From the NCBI GenBank assembly GCA_026394315.1, contig JAPKYM010000281.1, forward strand, positions 1-16,231: a DNA stretch of 16,231 bases. The letters are read 5' to 3'. The stretch is from Candidatus Bathyarchaeota archaeon (GTDB lineage Archaea; Thermoproteota; Bathyarchaeia; 40CM-2-53-6; RBG-13-38-9). The translations under genes and the position numbers were made by a program. Under the pieces are notes generated by a model. The model searched no databases. It was not told where the DNA came from and saw nothing but the letters and a program-made list of their open reading frames with translations. Below, one piece after another: positions 6,922 to 12,918 of this stretch. The first letter of the stretch is position 1. The number at the start of each line of letters is the position of its first letter.

Positions 6922-8121
6922 TTGGAGTCTACAATAATCATCACCCTTGTTGGAATATTCGCTCTTAATTCCAAAGGAAAGGTCGTTGAAGCAAGATTCT
7001 TTTCAGACAATCCTGGAGCAACAGCGGAAGTGCTGGATCGACTTCGAAGAGGCGAAGTGGTTAACGATCTTCTTCAGCTCTTGAAAGAACTGCTGCAAAG
7101 AGATTACAACAAAATTTCGTTTGAAGACAAACAGCTGGCTGCTAGTGCCGAGAAGGAACTTGGCTTGCCATGCAGAGTTATTGAACAATCACCTATGCTT
7201 GTGAAGTTCAGAGACAAAATCGGTGAATCATCAGTAGATCGGGGCAGATTCAAAGATCTCGACGCTTTTAGAGAATACACTCACGACGTTGCCGTCGCTA
7301 TGACGGAGAGAGCGGTCACAAAAGAGACTGGTAGAAGAGATCTACATGCGATCCAACTTATTCGCACTCTGGACGATTTTGATAGGACGCTTAATCTCTT
7401 TTCCGGCAGAATCCGCGAATGGTACGGACTGCATTTTCCTGAGCTTGACAAAGCTATAGAGAAACATGAGACTTACATAAGGCTAGTATCCGACTTGGGA
7501 TTGAGAGCCAATTACACTTTCGAGAGGCTTGGGTCAGAGGGGCTAACTCCAGACAAAGCCAAGATGATTTCAGAAAAAGCCGAAAAATCGATGGGATTCG
7601 TTGCTGACACGACAGATCTTGAATTACTGCAGACATTATCCAAGCAGACTCTAGAAATGTACAGGTTTAGAGACATGGCAGAAGGTTTTCTCAACTCGCT
7701 CATGGAGGAAGTTGCGCCTAACATGACCTCAATTATCGGATCTTTGTTATCGGCGAGACTGATATCGATAGCAGGGAGTCTTGATAGACTGGCCAAGATG
7801 CCCTCAAGTACGATGCAAGTACTCGGTGCGGAAAAGGCGCTATTCAGATCTTTGAAGACGGGTTCTAGACCGCCCAAGCATGGGATAATCTTTCAACACC
7901 AATACTTGCACACCGCTCCTAGGTGGCAAAGAGGAAAGATAGCAAGAGCATTAGCGAGTAAACTAACAATAGCGGCGCGAGTCGATGCATTCGACGGAGA
8001 ATTCATCGGCGACAAGCTAAGTGATCAGCTTGAGAAGAGAATCAAAGAGATTCGGGATAGAAATGCTACCCCACCTCAGGTGAGAGAGAGAAATGAGAGA
8101 TCTAGAGGTCCAAGAGCATGA
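6922..8121 (+). CDS. nop5: Nop5 (Nop56/58 homologue), box C/D RNP scaffold
   Basis: Core protein of the archaeal box C/D small RNP: it binds L7Ae on the guide RNA through its NOP domain and holds fibrillarin through its N-terminal domain. The 399-residue protein has the N-terminal fibrillarin-contact domain, a charged helical coiled-coil middle (about 115-240) and the diagnostic NOP signature, GAEKAL at 302-307 and PKHGIIFQH at 318-326. A basic/Arg-rich tail closes the chain. The TTG start at 6922 is chosen because of GGAG at 6910-6913 and because hydrophobic beta-strand sequence follows at once. It overlaps the fibrillarin gene by 29 nt, the usual archaeal partnership. Confidence 0.95.
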   Translation: MESTIIITLVGIFALNSKGKVVEARFFSDNPGATAEVLDRLRRGEVVNDLLQLLKELLQRDYNKISFEDKQLAASAEKELGLPCRVIEQSPMLVKFRDKIGESSVDRGRFKDLDAFREYTHDVAVAMTERAVTKETGRRDLHAIQLIRTLDDFDRTLNLFSGRIREWYGLHFPELDKAIEKHETYIRLVSDLGLRANYTFERLGSEGLTPDKAKMISEKAEKSMGFVADTTDLELLQTLSKQTLEMYRFRDMAEGFLNSLMEEVAPNMTSIIGSLLSARLISIAGSLDRLAKMPSSTMQVLGAEKALFRSLKTGSRPPKHGIIFQHQYLHTAPRWQRGKIARALASKLTIAARVDAFDGEFIGDKLSDQLEKRIKEIRDRNATPPQVRERNERSRGPRA

Positions 8122-8791
8122 GAGATTTCCTAACATCTTCAGAGTGAGGATTGATGGCCAGAGTAGGCTGGCGACGCGAAACCTAATTCCTCATTTGAGT
8201 GTTTACGGCGAGGAATTGCTGGATTACCAAGGGGTAAACTACAGAATATGGGATCCCTATCGAAGCAAACTCGCGGCCGTAATAAATAAAGGGGCAACGC
8301 AGATACCGATCAAGCCTGGGATGAAAGTCCTCTATCTGGGCGCGGCCTCAGGGACCACAGTAAGTCACGTCAGCGACATAGTAGATTGTTCAGGTGAAGT
8401 CTACGCCGTCGAGTTCTCTCAGAGGACCATAAGGGATCTCGTAGACAGAGTCTCAAGAAAACGCCCAAATGTTCAACCGATCCTTTCAGACGCCAGGCTT
8501 CCTTCACAATATCGCTTTGTGGTCTCCCAGGTCGATGTCATATATTGTGATGTAGCCCAGCAGGAGCAGGCAAAACTTCTGACGATCAACGCGCAGATGT
8601 TTCTGCGAAGACTGGGCATAGTCATGCTAGCGGTGAAATCCAGAAGCATCGACGTAACACTCAATCCTTCTGAGGTGTTTGACAGAGAGATGGAGACACT
8701 CAGGACTCGCCAATTTCAGATACTCGAAATGATTAGGCTTGAGCCTTATGACAAAGATCATGCGATGATAACTGCAAGATTTGGGGTGTAA
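8093..8791 (+). CDS. flpA: Fibrillarin-like rRNA/tRNA 2'-O-methyltransferase
   Basis: SAM-dependent catalytic subunit of the box C/D RNP, methylating ribose 2'-OH at guide-selected sites. The 232-residue protein shows the archaeal fibrillarin segment YRIWDPYRSKLAA (50-62), the SAM motif YLGAASGTTVSHVSD (81-95), the acidic VYAVEFS strand (103-109), LSDAR (131-135) and VIYCDVAQ (149-156), with the catalytic lysine in MLAVKSRS near 188. Length and order are complete. The ATG at 8093 lies within the last 29 nt of nop5, so translation is probably coupled. Downstream, a DUF61 gene begins 5 nt after the stop. Confidence 0.96.
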   Translation: MRDLEVQEHERFPNIFRVRIDGQSRLATRNLIPHLSVYGEELLDYQGVNYRIWDPYRSKLAAVINKGATQIPIKPGMKVLYLGAASGTTVSHVSDIVDCSGEVYAVEFSQRTIRDLVDRVSRKRPNVQPILSDARLPSQYRFVVSQVDVIYCDVAQQEQAKLLTINAQMFLRRLGIVMLAVKSRSIDVTLNPSEVFDREMETLRTRQFQILEMIRLEPYDKDHAMITARFGV

Positions 8792-8796
8792 AAGAC

Positions 8797-9264
8797 TTGG
8801 GCGAGAGCCACCTAGAAAGAGCATTCAGGATGATGTTAAGAGAAGAAGTAAGGAAACTGAACCAGCATATGCCTAAGGAGAGAAAGTCACTTAGGACCCT
8901 GTTGAATGAGCAGACACCGTCAGTTGAGACACTCGATGGCTGAAGCACTGTAATGAAGAAGAGGGACCTGCAGAGATTAGCTGAAGTTGTTCCTCCTAGT
9001 CTTCATGAGAAGATCAGACGTCCAATAATCGTCCAGAGGAGATTCGGCCTTGGAAGCTCGATATACACGGTCTCTGGACGCGCGCTCGAGGAGTTCACTG
9101 TTAAGCACCTTCTTGGTCTAACAGATGGTGATTTTGATCATTATGAGGCCGAAGGGAGATTTTACATCTACAGGCCTCATCTGGCAGAATTGGTTCGCAT
9201 GATTCATTCCCTGATAGTGATAGGATTTGGCATTCCGGAGGGTCTTGCTTCAGGGGTGAGTTAG
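8797..9264 (+). CDS. DUF61-family protein interrupted by an in-frame TGA
   Basis: A 155-codon frame resembling the archaeal DUF61 family, whose function is unknown. The first 48 codons (8797-8943) encode the expected N-terminus with REEVRKLNQHMPKERKSL, ending TPSVETLDG, then TGA. Continuing in the same frame after the TGA gives STVMKKRDLQRLAEVVP, the matching next segment, then RRPIIVQRR and FYIYRP, all family-like, to the stop at 9264. Thus the interruption is one codon without frameshift or deletion. TTG at 8797 is chosen as start (GGGGTG 8 nt upstream; 5 nt after fibrillarin). The 3' part could be made separately from the ATG at 8953, but no SD precedes it. The 3' end overlaps the convergent RNase HII gene by 15 nt. 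Confidence 0.75.
8941..8943 (+). other. In-frame TGA within the DUF61 gene
   Basis: The codon following Asp-Gly of the family-conserved DG is TGA, where relatives usually have Ser/Thr. Nearby genes (moaB, moaC, the repeat protein) use TGA as a normal stop, so genome-wide reassignment is unlikely. Single-base change from TCA is the simplest origin. Confidence 0.7.
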
Positions 9265-9931
9265 CTCATCATCTAACTTACGAAGAGTTCGCCAGGTTCT
9301 TCTTACTATGGCCAGATCGCACCGGTTCTTAAGGATCCATTCTCTGATGAATCTGATCGTTTTTGGATCTGAAGGGTAACCTGAACCAAAGTCTCCGTAG
9401 ATCTCATGTAGTTCGTCGATTATTTCGTCCCTTCTCACTTTCGCCAAGATTGAGGCTGCGGAAACGATGGGGTATTTCACATCCGCATGGTGTTCCGATA
9501 TGATCCTTAGAGGGACCTCCAGTCTCTGCATTATTTGGCAGGCGTATCTTTCCGGGCTTCTATCAGGAGAATCTATATAAGCAGTCTGGGGCTTGAGGGT
9601 GTTCAAGACCTCCGCGACACATTTTGCTTCAAGGAGGTTTAGTCTGGTCATTGGGCGACCTCTCATAACTACGGAGTCGATCTCCTGGGGGTCAACGGCA
9701 ATCAGGACGTGTTTTTGAGCCAAATTGATTATTCTTGGTGCTAGCATATTCCTAGACTTTCTAGTCAGGAGTTTCGAGTCTTTGACGCCAAGTTGTACAA
9801 GGTGAGGGATCGCTTCGGTTGTCAGCATCACACCTGCGATTATGAGTGGACCTATTATGGGGCCTGTTGGGAAGCGAGTCAACTCAGCTTTCTCCAAGCC
9901 TCGTCCACTCCAGCAATTTGAGTGATTTCAT
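9250..9931 (-). CDS. rnhB: Ribonuclease HII with disrupted N-terminal catalytic motif
   Basis: RNase HII removes ribonucleotides and RNA primers from DNA. The uninterrupted frame (9250-9897, TTG, 215 residues) covers GPIIGPLIIAGV to the end, with KDSKLL, the YIDSPD aspartate, ADVKYPIVSAASILAKV and GSGYPSDP intact. The first catalytic motif, expected as DEAGRGP, is missing from it. It is found upstream in another frame: IAGVDEA at 9917-9897, then 32 nt instead of 6 before GGC CCC. A strong SD (GGAGG, 9937-9941) and ATG at 9931 precede it, reading MKSLK, one base out of frame with IAGVDEA. So the gene is a pseudogene, has sequence errors, or needs RNA processing. As encoded from 9897 the enzyme would lack the catalytic Asp-Glu pair and be inactive. 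Upstream is the THEP1 gene. Confidence 0.8.
9865..9890 (-). other. 26-nt insertion in the RNase HII motif with bulge-helix-bulge-like fold
   Basis: Relative to the family, 26 nt are extra between DEA and GP. On the minus-strand RNA, GGC (9900-9898) can pair with GCC (9863-9861), UUGG (9897-9894) with CCAA (9870-9867), AAGC (9890-9887) with GCUU (9875-9872) and GAG (9885-9883) with CUC (9878-9876) around a UUGA loop. Three-nt bulges AGA (9893-9891) and CAG (9866-9864) flank the 4-bp central helix, as in archaeal splicing motifs; one extra C (9871) departs from the ideal. The 26-nt cut would leave GCT TGG AGA GGC, reading DEAWRGP. Confidence 0.4.
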
Positions 9932-9936
9932 TGACA

Positions 9937-9941
9937 CCTCC
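9937..9941 (-). promoter_or_regulatory. Strong Shine-Dalgarno before the RNase HII gene
   Basis: GGAGG lies 5 nt before ATG at 9931. It marks the probable original start of rnhB, 34 nt upstream of the first codon of the uninterrupted frame, and shows that the missing motif lies within the intended coding region. Confidence 0.6.
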
Positions 9942-9967
9942 GTCTTGGCAATTGACGATTTGATAGG

Positions 9968-10546
9968 TTACGGTTGGAATGTTCTTATAGCTGATTCATT
10001 GCGCGACTCAAGGATCTTCAGGACCATGTCAAGGACCGCCTTAATTAGTCTGTCTCGATCACGATGAGTCAATTCTATTATCTGGGGGATCTCGTTAGAA
10101 CCTAGGATGTCAAATATCTTGTCCCTGAGTTTGAATTGAATTGTTCCGAGAAAGGGTTTACAGCTCCTGATTGCTTCCTTCAGAGCAACCGCGAATTGGG
10201 GACATGAAAGCTCCATTGGACCGATCTCATCTACTACGAGAATGTCAACATCTCGCCTCCGTATCGCATTGAGTATTGAGGCTACGCCAATCTGTTCTAG
10301 GTTCCTCAGATCGACCCCGTACTTCCCCACTCTCGGCCCTCTCAAATCGACACGTGCCAGTATTCCTCTAGAGCCAGTGTAGAGGTCTAGCAGTTCAAAA
10401 CCGACCCTCGATTCGTTTTCCTTGATTTCTTGGGTAATTATCCCCCCAACACCGTAGCCTTTGCTTCTGATGACTTCGACAACGCGCAGAGCAAGCGTTG
10501 TCTTGCCCACACCCGGAGTCCCAGTAATCAAGATCGATTTAGACAT
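9968..10546 (-). CDS. THEP1-type nucleoside-triphosphatase
   Basis: P-loop NTPase of the THEP1 family, cytosolic proteins that hydrolyse nucleoside triphosphates with broad specificity; the physiological role is uncertain. From the ATG at 10546 it has 192 residues, family length. Walker A is GTPGVGKTT (9-17), Walker B is DILVVDEIGPMEL in the middle of the chain, and the GGIITQEI and RGPRVGKYGVD segments are typical. A longer frame to 10663 adds 39 residues without similarity and would run under trm1. An ATG at 10555 is a near alternative. It is divergent from trm1 with almost no intergenic space, and 36 nt upstream of the rnhB start. Confidence 0.9.
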   Translation of the reverse strand: MSKSILITGTPGVGKTTLALRVVEVIRSKGYGVGGIITQEIKENESRVGFELLDLYTGSRGILARVDLRGPRVGKYGVDLRNLEQIGVASILNAIRRRDVDILVVDEIGPMELSCPQFAVALKEAIRSCKPFLGTIQFKLRDKIFDILGSNEIPQIIELTHRDRDRLIKAVLDMVLKILESRNESAIRTFQP

Positions 10547-11656
10547 CAGGAACATATCCTGTTCGACATAGCTCTTATCAATGTATTCTACAACCCGAAG
10601 ATGATCCTTAACCGTGACATCGCAATTCTCGTGGCCCGTTGCGTCCAGCACGACTTCAGTCAATTGTTGAGGGTTGCGGATCCCTTGACTGGTTCAGGCA
10701 TTCGCGGATTAAGGTATGCAGAAGAGGTCGAGAATGTAGACAGAGTCTTCCTGAATGACATACAACCTAGCTCAGCGTCGGCTGCTCATCAGAATGCTAT
10801 TGCAAACAACCTTGTGAGCAAAGTAGATATTCAATGTATGGGCGCAAACTTGTTTCTTAATCTCCATTCTGTTCCAGGAAAGAGGTTTCACATAGTAGAT
10901 CTTGATCCTTACGGATCTCCCTCACCCTACTTTGACTCAGCAGTCAGAGCTTTGGTCAACGGTGGTATGCTAGCTGCCACAGCTACTGACATGGCAGTTC
11001 TTTGTGGAGTCAAACCTCGTGCCTGTATTAGAAAATACGGAGGAAGACCTCTAAGATGTGAGTACTCTCGCGAAGTTGCTTTGAGATTACTATTCGGGTC
11101 ACTTGTCACGACAGCCAGTAAACACAGCATGGCTATAGAAGTCAAGTTCTCTCATAGCACGGACCATTACATTCGTCTCTATGCAGAATTGACACGCTCA
11201 GCTAGAAGTGCTGACAAGAACCTCGAAGAAATGGGCTACATATTTCATTGCTTCAATTGCTTGAAGCGCTTCACTTCGAGAGACCCGTCCGAGTATAGAC
11301 GATGTTTAGGATGCGACAACACTACCACGTTGGCCGGGCCTCTATTTCTAGGAAAGCTTACGGACGGAGAATTCTGCAGACGCCTGATCGATATTCAAGA
11401 GTCAAACGAACGGCTGAGTAACAGAATCCACAAGATCTTTCTCCTCGAACTTGAGGAAGCTGATTCGCCTCCAACCTACTACACTGTTGACTCAATATGC
11501 AGGAGGATCGGACGTGCTCCGCCGAGCCCCTCCGCAGTAGTCGAAGCGTTGAAAGCCGAAGGATTCAACGCGACAAGGACACATTTTGACGGTCGAGCAT
11601 TCAAGACCGATGCTCCTTCTGAGAGAATCGAGACCCTGATAAAAAGAATGGCTTAG
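10430..11656 (+). CDS. trm1: tRNA (guanine26-N2/N2,N2)-methyltransferase Trm1; start unresolved
   Basis: SAM-dependent enzyme making m2G/m2,2G at position 26 of tRNA. Recognisable homology starts with VFYNPKMILNRD at 10583 and includes the SAM-binding PLTGSGIRGLRYA, the catalytic DLDPYGSP, the PRACIRKYGGRPLR region, a four-Cys zinc site (CFNCLKRF and RRCLGC) and the terminal THFDGRAFKTDAP. The only standard in-frame start upstream is TTG at 10430, which would place 43-51 codons antisense to THEP1 with no Trm1 character; the next in-frame ATG (10601) would remove the conserved VFYNP. About 20 usual N-terminal residues are absent. CTG at 10559 or ATA at 10568 would be possible non-standard starts. 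The 3' end is convergent with rlmE. Confidence 0.85.
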   Translation: MGNYPPNTVAFASDDFDNAQSKRCLAHTRSPSNQDRFRHQEHILFDIALINVFYNPKMILNRDIAILVARCVQHDFSQLLRVADPLTGSGIRGLRYAEEVENVDRVFLNDIQPSSASAAHQNAIANNLVSKVDIQCMGANLFLNLHSVPGKRFHIVDLDPYGSPSPYFDSAVRALVNGGMLAATATDMAVLCGVKPRACIRKYGGRPLRCEYSREVALRLLFGSLVTTASKHSMAIEVKFSHSTDHYIRLYAELTRSARSADKNLEEMGYIFHCFNCLKRFTSRDPSEYRRCLGCDNTTTLAGPLFLGKLTDGEFCRRLIDIQESNERLSNRIHKIFLLELEEADSPPTYYTVDSICRRIGRAPPSPSAVVEALKAEGFNATRTHFDGRAFKTDAPSERIETLIKRMA

Positions 11657-11732
11657 GTTTTCTGTCTTAGTGCGCGCTACAAATCCACAAAACAGTGATA
11701 ATACAATTCCTGATAATAGCTTGACAAACGGC

Positions 11733-12380
11733 TCAGGATTCCCGATAATTTTGTGGCATTTCACTCATTCCGAGGTAGCCTAGACCCAACACGTAAAGCT
11801 CTGCGCTTGAAGCCCGTGTTGCAGGTGGCCTGACGAGTCTAACCGTGCGAAAGCTTGTCCTGACTTCTTGCAGGTAAGTATCTAGCTCACTTCCCTGGAA
11901 GACTTTAACAAGGAAATTTCCACCAATTCTCAGCTTGAGCTGAGCAATCTCGAAAGACTTTCTGGCCAAGTGAATCTGCCTGGAATGATCCAATTCCCAA
12001 GTTCCCGAAATATTCGGGGACATGTCTGAAAGGACTACATCTACCTTTGCAGGTAACTTATCGGTAATTGTCTTGGCCGCCAACTCCGATGCTATGTCAA
12101 GCGTTACAAACCCCACTTGCGGGTAATCCAGCGGTGAAATAGGTTGAACGTCGACGCCCAGAACATAGCCATTGTTTCCAACGGTCTCGGCCACAACTTG
12201 TGTCCACCCTCCCGGAGCGGCTCCGAGTTCGATTACGCGGTCGCCTCTTGCGATAAACTTGTAGCTTCTGATTATCTGCTTTAGCTTGAAAGCTGCTCTG
12301 CTTCGGTAGCCCTTTTCTTTGGCAAGCCTGAAGTACTGGTCTCTTTGCCTCTTCCGAATCCAAGAAGAATTCTTAGTCAT
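11733..12380 (-). CDS. rlmE: 23S rRNA uridine-2'-O-methyltransferase RlmE (FtsJ/RrmJ family)
   Basis: SAM-dependent methyltransferase acting on the A-loop of large-subunit rRNA. The 215-residue protein has the family order: RSRAAFKL (26-33), VIELGAAPGGWTQ (49-61) SAM motif, VLSDMSPN (116-123), LVKVFQG (157-163) and SSAELYVLG (191-199). The K-D-K-E tetrad is visible as K32, D119, K159 and E194. The ATG at 12380 is family-consistent (MTKNSSWIRKRQRD). It follows the RPC34-like gene by 98 nt on the same strand. The 76-bp gap to trm1 on its 3' side shows nothing beyond A/T-rich sequence. An archaeal function in 23S rRNA is expected by family. Confidence 0.95.
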   Translation of the reverse strand: MTKNSSWIRKRQRDQYFRLAKEKGYRSRAAFKLKQIIRSYKFIARGDRVIELGAAPGGWTQVVAETVGNNGYVLGVDVQPISPLDYPQVGFVTLDIASELAAKTITDKLPAKVDVVLSDMSPNISGTWELDHSRQIHLARKSFEIAQLKLRIGGNFLVKVFQGSELDTYLQEVRTSFRTVRLVRPPATRASSAELYVLGLGYLGMSEMPQNYRES

Positions 12381-12478
12381 TCACGGTCTTGTGCTCATCA
12401 TTTCGTTCAACATTTCTGAAGGCGCGTGGGTCAGAAGTATTCGTTAGTGCATCTTCATTTCTGTTGGCCGTCGGCTCA

Positions 12479-12841
12479 TCATGTAATGGTGATGGCGAGA
12501 TTCTTCAGCCATATTGTTAGCTTGTCACATTTCGCCGGAGAAATAAGTCCCGATTGACTACATCTATTCTCAAGATCGCAAAACGCACACGGTATCGTTA
12601 CTATTGTGTCGATCTTTGGAATCTTTCTCTTAACAAGGATTCTATATGTCCATCTTCCATCAAAAAGCTCCTTTCGGCGTTCGATGAGCTTTTTCTTTTC
12701 TAGTCTAAGGATAGCTCTTGAGCCTTCGCGACTATCGGCACTGGTTACTTTCCAGATCTCCGATTGAAGAACACCATTTTCACCTGCATTCATTATCATG
12801 TTGAGGACGTCTTGCTCTGCTGATCCTCTTCTCGCCAACAA
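12479..12841 (-). CDS. Winged-helix four-cysteine protein, RPC34-like
   Basis: 120-residue protein. Residues about 8-70 form a winged helix: helices DVLNMIMNAG and QSEIWKVT, recognition helix GSRAILRLEKKKLIERR, then the wing GRWTYRILV. The C-terminal half holds CX2CX5CX10C: C85, C88, C94 and C105, suitable for an iron-sulfur or zinc centre. This arrangement resembles archaeal proteins related to the RNA polymerase III subunit RPC34/hRPC39, reported from crenarchaea and thaumarchaea, which bind a 4Fe-4S cluster. Transcription-related function is inference. The start may be TTG at 12841 or the adjacent TTG at 12838, the latter better spaced from AGGTG. A good TATA element lies upstream. Confidence 0.7.
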   Translation of the reverse strand: MLARRGSAEQDVLNMIMNAGENGVLQSEIWKVTSADSREGSRAILRLEKKKLIERRKELFDGRWTYRILVKRKIPKIDTIVTIPCAFCDLENRCSQSGLISPAKCDKLTIWLKNLAITIT

Positions 12842-12876
12842 TTACACCTGTTCAAGAAGATAGAGGTAGAAGACGA

Positions 12877-12885
12877 CTTTTAAAC
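12877..12885 (-). promoter_or_regulatory. Predicted TATA box for the RPC34-like gene
   Basis: Minus-strand GTTTAAAAG is a strong TATA-like match 36-44 bp before the TTG start at 12841, predicting a leader of roughly 10-15 nt. It lies in the 77-bp gap after cysS, so the RPC34-like gene probably has its own transcript that may extend into rlmE. Confidence 0.6.
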
Positions 12886-12918
12886 ATAGATCTTGAAATA
12901 TTTCGCAGCTAACCTGAC

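Noticed and set aside
8941..8943. Selenocysteine as the reading of the DUF61 TGA.
   Set aside because: The family position is not Cys and no SECIS-like hairpin was noticed in the short convergent 3' region; kept only as a remote option.
10547..10663. Upstream extension of the THEP1 frame by 39 codons.
   Set aside because: The P-loop normally sits at the very N-terminus and the extension lies antisense to conserved trm1 sequence.
12427..12482. Possible box C/D guide RNA on the minus strand: ATGATGA, a CAGA, ATGAAGA, then CTGA within about 52 nt.
   Set aside because: The first box overlaps a stop codon where TGATGA arises easily, D' is degenerate, the D'-C' spacer is 1 nt, the second guide is 17 nt and no terminal stem forms.
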